Source of the DNA: Dyadobacter sp. UC 10
GTDB taxonomy: Bacteria > Bacteroidota > Bacteroidia > Cytophagales > Spirosomataceae
DNA: 64,000 nucleotides
NCBI RefSeq assembly: GCF_008369915.1
Contig: NZ_VSRN01000001.1
Span: 1,550,001 to 1,614,000, forward strand
Direction of reading: 5' to 3'
The translations under genes and the position numbers were made by a program. Shown piece after piece: positions 50,656 through 60,982 of the stretch (positions within the stretch are counted from its first letter, which is position 1; every line of letters starts with the position of its first letter). Under the pieces are notes generated by a model. It was not told where the DNA came from and did not search any database. It saw only the letters and a program-made list of their open reading frames with translations.

Positions 50656-53649
50656 ATGACACCGTCTTCTCCCGTTTCCACTGATCAGTTAAGTTCCTTT
50701 TCAAAACAGCTTGAAGGCGAATTGCATTACGATAATACCATGCGTACGCTCTACGCGACCGACGCCTCGGCTTATCGTGAAATGCCTCTCGCGGTTGCTA
50801 TTCCCAGGTCGTTGGGAGATATAAAAGCCTTGATTTCGTTCGCGACGGCAAACAGGATTTCGCTGATCCCGAGAACAGCCGGGACCTCGCTCGCCGGGCA
50901 GGTTGTCGGCAACGGAATCGTAGTGGACGTTTCGCGGAATTTTAGTAAAATCATTGAAATCAATGCAGAAGAAAAATGGGTGCGGGTCGAGCCGGGAGTT
51001 GTGCGCGATGAGCTGAACATGGCGCTGAAACCTTACGGACTTTACTTCGGCCCCGAAACATCGACTGCCAACCGGGCAATGATCGGCGGGATGGTGGGAA
51101 ATAATTCCTGCGGCTCCAATTCAATCGTTTATGGAAGTACAAGGGAGCATACACTGGAAGTCAAAGCAATTCTCGCTGACGGTTCTGATGCCGTTTTCAC
51201 GAATATCAAAACAAAAGATTTTCAAACAATGCTGCAAAGCGCCTCTCAGAAGAATGGCAGCGCTTCGCTTTTTGATAAAATTTATCTTAAAACCAATGAA
51301 ATACTGGTCTCTCCTGAAAACCAGGCTGAAATCAGAAAAAATTTCCCCAAACCATCGGTAGAACGACGAAATACAGGCTACGCGCTGGATATGCTCCTGA
51401 ACATGGAGCCTTACCAGGCAGGGCTGGCCGAAAATGAGCCGGCTAAGGAGTTTAATATGTGCAGCCTGATTGCCGGGTCAGAGGGGACTTTGTGTTTTCT
51501 GACAGAGATCAAGCTTAACCTCGTACCGCTTCCACCCAAAACACAGGGGCTGGTTTGCGTGCATTGTTTTACAATTGACGAGGCGCTGAGAGCTACTATT
51601 CTGACGCTGAAATACCAGCCGCACGCCGTGGAATTAATCGACGATTATGTGCTGGAATGCGCCGCCACCAATGCGGAGCAGAAGAAAAATGCATTTTTTG
51701 TAAAAAATAAACCCGACGGAAAGTTTCCGGCGATCCTCGTGGTCGACCTTTCCAGGGAGACGAAAGAAGAAGTCGAGCAACTTGCTGCAACCATGGAGCA
51801 GGAATTGCGGGAAGCGGGTATCGGTTTTCATTACCCTTTGCTTTTTGGTGATGATACTAAAAAGATATGGACGCTTCGCAAGGCCGGCCTCGGTTTGCTG
51901 GCAAACATTCCGGGTGATGAAAAAGCAGTGGCTGTGATTGAAGACACCGCAATCGACGTGTACGACCAGCCGGAGTATATCCGCGATTTCAATGCCATTT
52001 TGAAAAAACACGGGATGTCCGCTGTGCATTATGCACACGCAGGCTCGGGAGAGCTGCATTTGCGTCCGATCATCAACCTTAAAACCAGTGAGGGACACCG
52101 GCAATTCAGGATGATCGCTGAGGAAATTGCGGATCTGGTAAAAAGATATGACGGCTCGCTTTCCGGAGAGCATGGAGACGGAAGACTGAGAGGGGAATTT
52201 ATCCCTAAAATGGTGGGCAAACACAATTATCAGCTTTTCAAGGATATCAAGAAAACCTGGGACCCGAACAATATATTCAATCCCGGAAAAATCGTCGATA
52301 CAGCGCCGATGGACACTTTTCTGCGGTATGAGGCGGATCAGAAAACCCCGGAGTTCAAGACCTACTTCCGCTTCCACGACCAGGACATTTTACAACACGC
52401 CGAGCAATGCAACGGTTCGGGCGACTGCCGTAAAACCCAGCTGAGCGGAGGTACCATGTGCCCCAGCTTCATGGCGACCCGGAACGAAAAAGATACTACG
52501 CGTGCACGCGCCAATATCCTGCGCGAAATGCTGACAAGATCGCCGAAAGAAAACCGCTTTGACAATCAGGAGATTAAAGAGGTTTACGATCTTTGTCTGG
52601 CTTGTAAAGGCTGCAAAGGCGAATGTCCTTCTAACGTCGATGTTGCAAAGTTGAAAATGGAGTTTTTGCAACAGTATCACGACGTACACGGGGTGCCGTT
52701 ACGGTCGTGGCTGGTCGGTAATTTTTCAAAAATGACCGGCCTGGCCAGCTATGTTCCCTGGGCTTATAACCTGATATTTAAAAATAAGCCGCTGCGGAGA
52801 ATAGCCAATCAGGTCGTCGGCTTTCACCCCGACCGCACGATGCCGCTTTTGCATGATACTACGCTTAAAAAATGGTATGATAAGCGAAGGAAAAATGCTG
52901 CTGCCCACTCTAAAAAGGTATATCTCTTCTGCGATGAGTTCACCAATTATAATGACGTCGAGATAGGGAAGAAAACTATTTTAACCCTGGAAAAGCTTGG
53001 TTATGAGGTTATTATTCCAAATCATGGACCTTCCGGAAGACCACAGTTATCAAAAGGGCTTTTGAAGGATGCAAAAAAGATCGCTGAGGAAAATATTCGT
53101 TTGCTAAAGGACATCATATCCTACGACACGCCGCTTGTCGGCATTGAACCTTCGGCGATATTAACTTTCCGCGATGAATATCCTGATCTGGTCAGCGCCG
53201 AGCTGCTGGAAGATGCTAAAAAACTAGCCCAGAATGCATTACAATTTGACGAATTTGTCTCGCGCGAAATCGAGCTGAAAAATATTTCAAAAGATCAGTT
53301 CACAAAGGAAAAAAGACTCATCAAATTACACGGGCACTGTCAGCAGAAAGCGATTTCGAGCATGATACCGACAAAAAAAATGCTTTCACTTCCTGAAAAC
53401 TACACCGTGCAGCTCATTCCTTCGGGGTGCTGCGGAATGGCGGGGTCGTTTGGGTACGAAAAAGAGCATTATGACATTTCTATGCAAATCGGCGAGCTGG
53501 TGCTTTTTCCGGCCGTACGCCAGCAACCAGCAGAAGTGATCATTGCGGCGCCGGGTACGAGCTGCCGCCACCAGATCCACGACGGAACAGGCAGAAAAGC
53601 AATGCACCCGGCGGAGATTTTGTTTGAGGCGCTGGAAATTGCTCCCTAA
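50656..53649 (+). CDS. FAD-linked oxidase fused to Fe-S/CCG subunit (GlcD-GlcF / D-lactate dehydrogenase-like)
   Basis: 997 residues from ATG at 50656. FAD-binding type 4 domain (residues about 20-215; IPRTAGTSLAGQVVGNGIVVD, GGMVGNNSCGSNSIVYG), FAD-oxidase C-terminal domain with HYAHAGSGELHLRP and SGEHGDGRLRGEF, then two ferredoxin-like clusters (CNGSGDCRK...MCP; CLACKGCKGECP) and a C-terminal CCG domain (LHGHCQQKA, IPSGCCGMAGSFGYE). It likely oxidises a 2-hydroxy acid such as D-lactate or glycolate and passes electrons to the quinone pool. A fused form of GlcD plus GlcF; substrate not certain. Confidence 0.9.
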   Translation: MTPSSPVSTDQLSSFSKQLEGELHYDNTMRTLYATDASAYREMPLAVAIPRSLGDIKALISFATANRISLIPRTAGTSLAGQVVGNGIVVDVSRNFSKIIEINAEEKWVRVEPGVVRDELNMALKPYGLYFGPETSTANRAMIGGMVGNNSCGSNSIVYGSTREHTLEVKAILADGSDAVFTNIKTKDFQTMLQSASQKNGSASLFDKIYLKTNEILVSPENQAEIRKNFPKPSVERRNTGYALDMLLNMEPYQAGLAENEPAKEFNMCSLIAGSEGTLCFLTEIKLNLVPLPPKTQGLVCVHCFTIDEALRATILTLKYQPHAVELIDDYVLECAATNAEQKKNAFFVKNKPDGKFPAILVVDLSRETKEEVEQLAATMEQELREAGIGFHYPLLFGDDTKKIWTLRKAGLGLLANIPGDEKAVAVIEDTAIDVYDQPEYIRDFNAILKKHGMSAVHYAHAGSGELHLRPIINLKTSEGHRQFRMIAEEIADLVKRYDGSLSGEHGDGRLRGEFIPKMVGKHNYQLFKDIKKTWDPNNIFNPGKIVDTAPMDTFLRYEADQKTPEFKTYFRFHDQDILQHAEQCNGSGDCRKTQLSGGTMCPSFMATRNEKDTTRARANILREMLTRSPKENRFDNQEIKEVYDLCLACKGCKGECPSNVDVAKLKMEFLQQYHDVHGVPLRSWLVGNFSKMTGLASYVPWAYNLIFKNKPLRRIANQVVGFHPDRTMPLLHDTTLKKWYDKRRKNAAAHSKKVYLFCDEFTNYNDVEIGKKTILTLEKLGYEVIIPNHGPSGRPQLSKGLLKDAKKIAEENIRLLKDIISYDTPLVGIEPSAILTFRDEYPDLVSAELLEDAKKLAQNALQFDEFVSREIELKNISKDQFTKEKRLIKLHGHCQQKAISSMIPTKKMLSLPENYTVQLIPSGCCGMAGSFGYEKEHYDISMQIGELVLFPAVRQQPAEVIIAAPGTSCRHQIHDGTGRKAMHPAEILFEALEIAP

Positions 53650-53719
53650 AAATATCCCATTGGTTTGTTACCAAAACGCTTGGTCCACGTCTCAAGTGAA
53701 ACAATCGAGAAAAACGGAT

Positions 53720-54729
53720 ATGGGCATTGACAGCTTTCAGCGGGAATTTATAGCTGATATCAAAGAAAAGGTCAGAGCAGCGCAATATGAGGCGCTGAAA
53801 AGTGTAAATCTTAAACTGATCACGCTTTACTGGGAAATTGGGAAGTCCGTGGCCGAAAAGCAAAGTGAAAGCTGGGGCAAAGCCATAGTACCGGCATTGT
53901 CTCGGGAATTGCAAAAAGAGTTTCCAAAAACCGGCGGCTTTTCGACTACAAATATCTGGTATATGGTACAGCTATATACTGATTACCAAAAAGATATAAA
54001 TCTCCAACCACTGGTTGGAGAAATTAGCTGGAGCAAGCATGTTGTCATTCTTTCCAAGTCTAAGAACAGCCTGGAAAGACAATTTTATATCCTCTCCACC
54101 AAAAAATTTGGCTGGACGAAAAATGTTCTCATCAACCAGATAGAGAACAAAACCTACGAGCGGTTTCTGCTGAATCAAACGACTTTCCAGCAGCCTATTA
54201 CGACAAATATCGATGAGCTGGCACAAAGTGTTATCAAAGACAGCTATACATTTGATTTTCTCAATCTTGCCGACAAGCATTCTGAAAATGAGCTCGAACA
54301 AGGATTGATTAAGAACGTCAAGAGTTTCTATTGGAAATGGGACACAACTATACCTTTATGGGTAGTCAATATCGGATTCAAGTCAGCGACCGTGATTATT
54401 GGGTTGATTTACTCCTTTATCATCGCAAGCTCCAATCCCTGATCGCTATCGACCTGAAAATCGGAGATTTTGAACCTGAGCACAAAGGCAAAATGGAATT
54501 CTATCTGGCGGTACTAAATGAAAAGGTTAAACTGCCGCATGAAAATGAGGCTATTGGAATTATCATTTGTAAAAGCAAAGACAGGACTATTGTAGAATAT
54601 TCGCTTAAAAATAGCGGCCTACCCATTGGTGTTGCAACTTATCATACCTCGAAATTCTTACCGGAAAAATATCAGGAATTGCTGCCAACCGAAGACGAGA
54701 TAGCCAGAAAACTCAGAAGCTTATTTTAA
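53720..54729 (+). pseudogene. YhcG/DUF1016-type PDDEXK nuclease, frameshifted
   Basis: From ATG at 53720 (MGIDSFQREFIADIKEKVRAA) the first frame gives the DUF1016 N-terminal helical domain (WEIGKSVAEKQ, STTNIWYMVQLY, SWSKHVVILSK). It runs out of frame after residue ~202 (GLIKNVKSF); the match resumes one frame over at EMGHNYTFMGSQYRIQ, continuing through the PDDEXK nuclease core (DYWVDLLLYHRKLQSLIAIDLKIGDF, KMEFYLAVLNE) to LRSLF. One T is missing in the T-run at 54325-54327. It may be a sequencing slip or a true inactivating mutation. Confidence 0.85.
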
Positions 54730-54736
54730 CAATTTC

Positions 54737-57541
54737 TCAATTCCGCCCCAGATTAATATTCATCGTAGTCCCGATGCGAAAAACGGTGTTTTTGTACTTA
54801 AAACCTTCAAAACTGTTGGCTACCTCGATGCGGAAAGGAAAGCGGATACCAACATCAAGCCCATAACCTAACTCGGTATAATTATTGGAGGAAGGCGTAG
54901 CAAGATAATGCAGAAAGAAATTCTCCTTAATCCCCATAATCCGGAACCAGGAAATCTGCGTCAAAAGGAATTTGCGAAATTCACTCAAAACATGTGCCTC
55001 CGCAAACTGCGTAGCAGTGGAATATCTGTAATAGTCGAGCATCCTGAACGTGCTCACCGGATCGCCGAACTGGAAGAAAAAACGATTACCGGCAAAATGC
55101 TGATAGTCCGGAAAACGCACCGCGTTATCATTCAGAAACTTACCTGCGGCCAGCTTGTAACTTAGTTTACTTCTTACGCCTGTTTTAAAACCATGCTGAA
55201 TCCCGATCTGAACAAAATCGTAATCGACATCGCTGCCAAAAATAGTACTGATCCCTTTTCGGTAATTAATGGATAGAATCGGCGAATCGTCATCGTAAAA
55301 GGTAGTTTTTCCGCCCTTGATCCTGTATTTCTGCCAGGGTTTATAAGCCGCCGAAATACCAATTGTAAACGCTTGGTGAGGATTCATTTCAAAGGATGTA
55401 GTGCCGCTTTCATCTGCATTTTCCGCATTAAAAGGAATGTTCGAGGTAAATGCGTGCCGGTTCCAGTCGATCCAGCTGTAAGGGTTCATATCCCGCACAT
55501 TTTGCAGCGGCCTACGGTCAGCGAATTCAATATTGGCTTTCAGTTCAAAATGCTCGTTTTCACGGTTGGTCTTGAAGTCGAGCCTGACAAAATCCTTTTC
55601 GTATATCTTGATAAAATTCCTTTCCAGAAAAAGCGTCGTGAAAGTATTCAGCAGCGGGTGCATGGGGTGTTCGCCGTTAAATTGCGAAACGGTCTGCCCG
55701 CCCGAGAGATTAATACTCATTCGTTTCCAGCCGTAATCAACGCCTCCGAATACCATTAGTTTCTGCCTCGCAAATGAATACCGCGTCAGTGCATTCAAAG
55801 ACAGTTGCTGCCCTGCGCGCGAAGAAATACGCTTTACAGAGCCATTTTCTTTAATCTCGACACCCTCCATATTTTTCTTCAGGTTCCCGACCTTGTAGCG
55901 CAACTTAAATCCGCCTCCATGCAAAGCCAATCCTTCCACCGTATTGATCTGCGCGCCCAGAATAGGACTCACATAATCCAGACGCCACGGACTCTTTTTT
56001 CCCAGGCCGAAACTGGTACCTGTGAAAATATCCCCGATGAATCCCGATCCGCCGCCGCCGCCTTTTTTATTACTTTTTGTCGTATCCGACTTGGCCGTTT
56101 TCAGACTGTCTTTCTGCTCCTCAGTCCCCGACTTCATTACGATAATACTATCAAGCCGGGTATAACTTTTCACTTCGGCATTGGTAAGGGGTACAGTGCG
56201 TATCGAGTCCCAAAACGCCATTGTACGGCTGCTGGCCATCGTATCGATCTCTGTAGAATCTTTTCTTGTAAAATTCAGGTCGATATCTTCCCCTTTTTCC
56301 TCTTTCTCTTTCAGGTCCTGCTTTTCGTATTCCTTCATCAATTTCCGGAGATTTTTGGCAGAAAATTCCTTCTGCTTGCTTACTACTTCTTCCAGTTTTT
56401 GTGTTTTGATCTCCCGGTTGCTCAGCTTTACTTTTTTGGCCTCATCTTTCTCTTTTTTACTATCGACGACCACGATATCCGGGCGGAAAGTAGGGTTAAT
56501 TTTCACATTGCTGAAAGATTGTGAAATCACAAAGTCTCCTTTTCCCTTCAAACCATAAATACCTCCCCGAATATGAAATTGCTGGTTGACCGGCATCCAG
56601 ACATCCTGCACCGGACTGTAAACCTGCTTGATATCAATGGTAAAACCGGTATTTACAGTTTGCAGATCGAGGCTGTAAATGCTCCACTCGTTCTCGATAA
56701 TGTGAATCGTACCCCGGTAAACTCCTTCTCCCCAGGAGCGCGGCGTCACCTTGATTTTGTTGACTTCAATACCATTTTCGCGGAAAGAACCCTGATATTC
56801 AAACTTATAATACGCGAATGCGCGCGGTGATAGTGGGGAAACAGCTTTTACTACTTCGGGTTGATAAAAGCTGGCGAGCAGGTATGCATTTGGATTTGCA
56901 AAATCCTTACCCTGGCTGTTTCTGGAAGCAATTACTTTCTGTTTATAAGAATTGGGCTGCCGGAAAGTAACGATCGAAACACTCTCATTCAAAATTGGCA
57001 CTCCCTTCTTGAAGTTGGTTTCTTTTTCAATTTCCTTTAATTCCTTTTTATATAGAAATTCCATCGGCAGGTCTGTGATTACGATGGAAGATTTGGAATA
57101 GGCTTTCGCAGTGTAACTGTCCACCTGCAACAAATGGTAGCGGCTTTTCGCGATAGCGCGGCGCATAATCGTGTAGGCTGGATCCTCGCCTTTGCTGCCA
57201 ATCCGCACTTCGCCCAGGTTCAGCGCCTGCTCTTCCATGGTCAGGTCAAAAGTCTGCATTCCACTTTCCACTGTGAAAGGTTTCATACCCGTTTTAAATC
57301 CGAGATATTGGAAGATCACTTCATAATACCCCGGTTTCAAATCAAGCTGGTACCGGCCTTCTTCGTTTGAAATGGTACTGATATTGGTTCCCTTTACCAA
57401 AATTCCGGCAAATGGAAGCGGATCGCCGTTTTTGTTCTTGATAATACCTTTAATGCCAGTCGCTGGCTGGGCAGTTTGAGAAAAAGCCGGATTGGCCGCA
57501 AAAAATATCAGTAATAAGGTAGCGCAGTAATTTTTGAGCAT
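54737..57541 (-). CDS. DUF5686 outer-membrane protein with CarboxypepD-like N-domain
   Basis: 934 residues with a Sec signal (LLLIFFAANPAFSQT). Residues about 27-105 are a carboxypeptidase regulatory-like domain (GIIKNKNGDPLPFAGILVKG, NEEGRYQLDLKPG). The rest is DUF5686: DPAYTIMRRAIAKSRYH, YTAKAYSKSSI, a charged Lys/Glu-rich insert at about 365-420 (KEKDEAKKVKLSNRE), a Gly run, and a C-terminal barrel ending VFRIGTTMNINLGRN. Widespread in Bacteroidota outer membranes, role unknown. Its stop lies 7 nt from the converging nuclease gene. Confidence 0.88.
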   Translation of the reverse strand: MLKNYCATLLLIFFAANPAFSQTAQPATGIKGIIKNKNGDPLPFAGILVKGTNISTISNEEGRYQLDLKPGYYEVIFQYLGFKTGMKPFTVESGMQTFDLTMEEQALNLGEVRIGSKGEDPAYTIMRRAIAKSRYHLLQVDSYTAKAYSKSSIVITDLPMEFLYKKELKEIEKETNFKKGVPILNESVSIVTFRQPNSYKQKVIASRNSQGKDFANPNAYLLASFYQPEVVKAVSPLSPRAFAYYKFEYQGSFRENGIEVNKIKVTPRSWGEGVYRGTIHIIENEWSIYSLDLQTVNTGFTIDIKQVYSPVQDVWMPVNQQFHIRGGIYGLKGKGDFVISQSFSNVKINPTFRPDIVVVDSKKEKDEAKKVKLSNREIKTQKLEEVVSKQKEFSAKNLRKLMKEYEKQDLKEKEEKGEDIDLNFTRKDSTEIDTMASSRTMAFWDSIRTVPLTNAEVKSYTRLDSIIVMKSGTEEQKDSLKTAKSDTTKSNKKGGGGGSGFIGDIFTGTSFGLGKKSPWRLDYVSPILGAQINTVEGLALHGGGFKLRYKVGNLKKNMEGVEIKENGSVKRISSRAGQQLSLNALTRYSFARQKLMVFGGVDYGWKRMSINLSGGQTVSQFNGEHPMHPLLNTFTTLFLERNFIKIYEKDFVRLDFKTNRENEHFELKANIEFADRRPLQNVRDMNPYSWIDWNRHAFTSNIPFNAENADESGTTSFEMNPHQAFTIGISAAYKPWQKYRIKGGKTTFYDDDSPILSINYRKGISTIFGSDVDYDFVQIGIQHGFKTGVRSKLSYKLAAGKFLNDNAVRFPDYQHFAGNRFFFQFGDPVSTFRMLDYYRYSTATQFAEAHVLSEFRKFLLTQISWFRIMGIKENFFLHYLATPSSNNYTELGYGLDVGIRFPFRIEVANSFEGFKYKNTVFRIGTTMNINLGRN

Positions 57542-57607
57542 AAAAATCCAACCGATAGTCGTGAACGCTTGTAAAAGGCAGATGCGCTCAAATCTAATCC
57601 GGTTGCA

Positions 57608-57638
57608 TTGAAAAGAAAACAGAATTCGGATTTCTGTT
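57608..57638 (-). terminator. Hairpin terminator of the helicase gene
   Basis: AACAGAA (57618-57624) and TTCTGTT (57632-57638) pair perfectly; reading the minus strand the stem is followed by TTTTCTTTTC. It overlaps the stop codon of the helicase gene. Confidence 0.6.
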
Positions 57639-59559
57639 AAATATCTGCGAATTCCCAGGCGCTCTGGTAAGCACTCAATCCCTCAGAATAAGCAATAAAA
57701 TCTGTATAAAAAGGCAATGCAGAAAGCGTCGCACTATCACCGATCACGACCAGCTTTTTTCTGGCCCGTGTCATCGCGACATTCATTCTCCGTATATCCG
57801 ACAAAAACCCGATCTCACCTTCGGCATTGCTCCGCGTCATCGAAATATATACCACATCCCGCTCCTGGCCCTGGAAACTGTCAATTGTATTTACCGCTAT
57901 TTTGGCCAGATAATCTTTGAGCAAAGGCACGTGCTGCATCTGTTCTTTCAGAATGTTGATCTGCTCTTTGTAGGGAGAAATAATGGCAATGGAAGGAAAC
58001 TGCGCAATATCAAGCGGCTTTTTGTTTGCTTCTGCCAATTCATTTACGAGCTGTGATAAATGCTTGAACAAAAAGGCAGCCTCCTCGGGATTGGTCGAGC
58101 TGGTACCTTGCAGTTTTTCTTCAAAACCACAGCCGGCTGTATCAATAAATGCCAGCGGAGAATCGCCGGGAAATAGTGTACGTGTCGCTACTGAGGGATG
58201 AGCTCTTAGTTTATTTTGGTAAAATATTTTGGAAGAAAAACCCATGATCTCCTCATTCATACGGTATTGTTCTTCCAGTAGTACCACTGCTTCCGGGTGA
58301 ATGGTCACTGACTTTTCAAGTAAAGTAGTACTCAACCCATTCCGCGCAGCCTCGGCCGACTTGATCGTGGGCGATAATTGCAGATGATCTCCCGCCAGCA
58401 CCAGTTTTTCCGCTTTTAAAATCGGTATCCAGCAGGCGGGTTCCAGCGCCTGACCGGCTTCATCGATCACAACAGTGTGGTAGTTCAGACTTCTGACCGT
58501 ATAATGGTTCGCTCCCACCAAGGTCGCCGTCACCACCTGCGTTTTGGCAAGCAGGTCGTCGGTAACATATTGCTCAATGCTCGCGACTTCCTTCATGATC
58601 TTGTGAGCCTCGTCAAAAAGCGCCTTGCGCTGGTCGCGCTCCGCTTTCCCAAACTGCCGCTTGTATTTATGCGCCATGTTTTTGTATTCGCCAGCCTGCT
58701 TTTTCAGCGCCTTAATGTCCTTAATCCGGCTATGCGCCGCCATTTTGCTGTCTAATGTTAGCGATAGCAGCCGCTCCGAAACACGCACCGGATTTCCGAC
58801 CCGCAGCACTTCAAGTCCTTCCTCACTCAACTTTTCACTCAGCAGGTCCACAGCTGTATTGCTCGGCGCGACTACCAGGATCTGTTTACGATCTTTCAGC
58901 AGCATTGCTTTAATAGCCTGTACCAAAGTGGTCGTTTTGCCTGTTCCCGGCGGGCCGTGGACAATTGCCAGTTCATTCGCCGACAAGATTTTGTTTACCG
59001 CCTCGTTTTGCGAAGTATTGAGTTTAGGTATCTCAATTTTTTTAAGCGTATCGTCAAAGGCAGGTGATTTTTCTCCCGTCAAAACGCGGATCAAATGTGA
59101 ATCCTTTTCGTTCTCTGCGCGCGCCGACGCGGTTTTTATTGCATTCTGCATTTCGTCGTAACTATTGTCGTCAAACAACAGATCGATCCCCAGCTTTCCA
59201 TCACGCGACCAGTCGGGCAGCTCGTCGGTTTTTAAAGTAATTTTAAGTCTGTTACCACTTTGGTGCGAAATAACACCTTCTGCTCTATCCTTTTTCGGCT
59301 CGTGGTTACTGAATAATACGGCTGGCATTCCAAACCGCAGCTGGTGTGGAAGATCCTGGTGGGTTGTACGCTCCACTTCCACAGTCAGGTAATCGCCCCG
59401 GCTCATTTCGTTCCCGCGGATCGCGATCGGGTACCACGCCAGTCCATTCGCGCGGCGTTCAGATACTGAAGCCATTTCAGTGAGCCGGATGTAGGATTGT
59501 TTGTCCTCTTCCCGCTCAATTTTCAGTAATTCAAGAAGTGTTTTAAAATATGGGCTCAT
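57637..59559 (-). CDS. UPF1/SMUBP2-type superfamily 1 helicase
   Basis: 640 residues. An N-terminal beta-barrel region (residues 40-130) precedes the helicase core. Walker A is GPPGTGKT (202-209), motif II is DEAGQ in VVIDEAGQALEPAC, motif III GDHLQLSPT, motif IV/V AVNTIDSFQGQERDVVYISMTRSN, and motif VI RRMNVAMTRARKKLVVIGD. This is the IGHMBP2/UPF1 class, an ATP-driven 5'-3' RNA/DNA translocase in the cytoplasm. Exact cellular role in bacteria is not known. Confidence 0.92.
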   Translation of the reverse strand: MSPYFKTLLELLKIEREEDKQSYIRLTEMASVSERRANGLAWYPIAIRGNEMSRGDYLTVEVERTTHQDLPHQLRFGMPAVLFSNHEPKKDRAEGVISHQSGNRLKITLKTDELPDWSRDGKLGIDLLFDDNSYDEMQNAIKTASARAENEKDSHLIRVLTGEKSPAFDDTLKKIEIPKLNTSQNEAVNKILSANELAIVHGPPGTGKTTTLVQAIKAMLLKDRKQILVVAPSNTAVDLLSEKLSEEGLEVLRVGNPVRVSERLLSLTLDSKMAAHSRIKDIKALKKQAGEYKNMAHKYKRQFGKAERDQRKALFDEAHKIMKEVASIEQYVTDDLLAKTQVVTATLVGANHYTVRSLNYHTVVIDEAGQALEPACWIPILKAEKLVLAGDHLQLSPTIKSAEAARNGLSTTLLEKSVTIHPEAVVLLEEQYRMNEEIMGFSSKIFYQNKLRAHPSVATRTLFPGDSPLAFIDTAGCGFEEKLQGTSSTNPEEAAFLFKHLSQLVNELAEANKKPLDIAQFPSIAIISPYKEQINILKEQMQHVPLLKDYLAKIAVNTIDSFQGQERDVVYISMTRSNAEGEIGFLSDIRRMNVAMTRARKKLVVIGDSATLSALPFYTDFIAYSEGLSAYQSAWEFADI

Positions 59560-59613
59560 AAATTTTCGGTAATCCAGCTAACCTTCCTCCCTTCCTCCTT
59601 TCTCCCCAAATCG

Positions 59614-60843
59614 TCAATGCATTACTCCCGCATCCGCACTTTCACTTACTTCTACTTTGGTGGTGATAAATCGCCTGCCAATAATCAGAATAAGCAAGGC
59701 AGCCGAAGCTGAGCAAGCCATCGCAGTCACCATCGGAATCAGCGAAGGTACTTCAAACATACTGATCGCGATGGAGATCAATGTGCCCATTCCCATTTGA
59801 AATGCGCCCATTAACGCCGAGGCGCTTCCTGCATTCTTGCTAAACGGAGCGAGTGAAAGCGCAGCCGCATTGGGGAAAGTGTATCCAACGCAGCACAGGA
59901 ACAAGAACAGGAAAACAAGGGTGGATGTCAGTGTAAGTATTCCGCTCAATGCAGCCACCAAGAATGAGACGCCAATAATTACCTGAGAGATCAGAGCGGC
60001 ATTTACAACTTGCTCGCTGCTGAACCGGCGCAGAAAAAAGGTATTGAGCTGACTGGAACCGATAAATCCTACCGAAAGAAATGCAAATATCCAGCCATAC
60101 ACTTTTCCGTCCGTGTGAAAAACCTCCATAAAGACGATAGGTGAGCCCGAAACGTAGGCAAATAGCCCCGAGAATGCGACCGCCCCTGTAATCGAATAGG
60201 TATAGAACTGCGGCTCACGGAGCACAGCGATGAAATTTTTTAATATTGGCCTGGGTTTCAGCGACATGGATTTATCCGGCTTATAACTATCCGGCAGCCA
60301 CAATGCAGTCGCCAGTAGTATCGCAACGCCCATTCCGGTCAATATCAGAAACACGGCGTGCCAGCCGAACTCGGCAGTAACATAACCGCCCAATGTAGGC
60401 GCAATCATCGGCGAAACACCCACGACCAGCAACAGCAGGGAAAACACCTTCGCATTTTCGCTCACCGGAAACAAATCGCGCACCATAGCAACCGACGCAA
60501 CCGAAGCCGCGCAGCTACCTATTGCCTGCACGATCCGGAACATAATCAGCCCATCGATACTGGTAGTAATTGCGCAACCGAGCGACGCCAGCACATACAC
60601 GGTCAATCCGATAAAAAGCGGCTCTTTACGACCAAAACGATCAAGCAAAGGTCCGTAAAGCAGCTGGCCCAGCGATATCCCTACAAAATAGCCTGACAGC
60701 GAAAGCGATACTTTTGCGGCAGTGGTATCAAGGTCTTTGGCAATTGCGGGAAAGCCCGGCAGGTACATATCGATCGAAAACGGACCGAGTGCAGTGAGAC
60801 TTCCCAGGATTAAAATCAGGAAGAAATAAGTCTTTTTAGGCAT
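59614..60843 (-). CDS. Bcr/CflA-family multidrug MFS transporter
   Basis: 409 residues from ATG at 60843 (a start at 60918 would add 25 non-hydrophobic residues). Twelve membrane helices. The family signature is LGSLTALGPFSIDMYLPGFPAIAKDL at the start, the loop motif GPLLDRFGRKEPL between TM2 and TM3, and the antiporter motif C-like stretch SPMIAPTLGGYV in TM5. Exports drugs such as bicyclomycin by proton antiport in E. coli; substrate here unknown. Confidence 0.92.
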   Translation of the reverse strand: MPKKTYFFLILILGSLTALGPFSIDMYLPGFPAIAKDLDTTAAKVSLSLSGYFVGISLGQLLYGPLLDRFGRKEPLFIGLTVYVLASLGCAITTSIDGLIMFRIVQAIGSCAASVASVAMVRDLFPVSENAKVFSLLLLVVGVSPMIAPTLGGYVTAEFGWHAVFLILTGMGVAILLATALWLPDSYKPDKSMSLKPRPILKNFIAVLREPQFYTYSITGAVAFSGLFAYVSGSPIVFMEVFHTDGKVYGWIFAFLSVGFIGSSQLNTFFLRRFSSEQVVNAALISQVIIGVSFLVAALSGILTLTSTLVFLFLFLCCVGYTFPNAAALSLAPFSKNAGSASALMGAFQMGMGTLISIAISMFEVPSLIPMVTAMACSASAALLILIIGRRFITTKVEVSESADAGVMH

Positions 60844-60920
60844 TTGAACTTTGTGGTGTAGCCAAACTGTAACATGCTTACAACCGCACAGGTTCGGCGG
60901 TATGCGCATATTTTGCATAA

Positions 60921-60950
60921 AAAAAGGAGAAACCAGTGTCTCTCCTTTTT
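60921..60950 (-). terminator. 10-bp perfect hairpin terminator
   Basis: AAAAAGGAGA (60921-60930) and TCTCCTTTTT (60941-60950) pair fully around a 10-nt loop. It lies 32 nt downstream of the small exported-protein gene and before the MFS gene, both minus-strand; the stem ends in a T-run on that strand. Confidence 0.75.
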
Positions 60951-60982
60951 AAGTCTCAATTTCACCTTAAACTTATTTCAAC

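Noticed and set aside
53543..53719. N-terminal extension of the YhcG-type gene
   Set aside because: This part overlaps the end of the FAD oxidase in another frame and has an Arg-rich, non-family sequence; the family start is at 53720.
55805..56524. 239-codon plus-strand frame opposite the DUF5686 gene
   Set aside because: Antisense shadow; Phe/Leu-rich translation mirrors the Lys/Glu-rich insert of the true protein.
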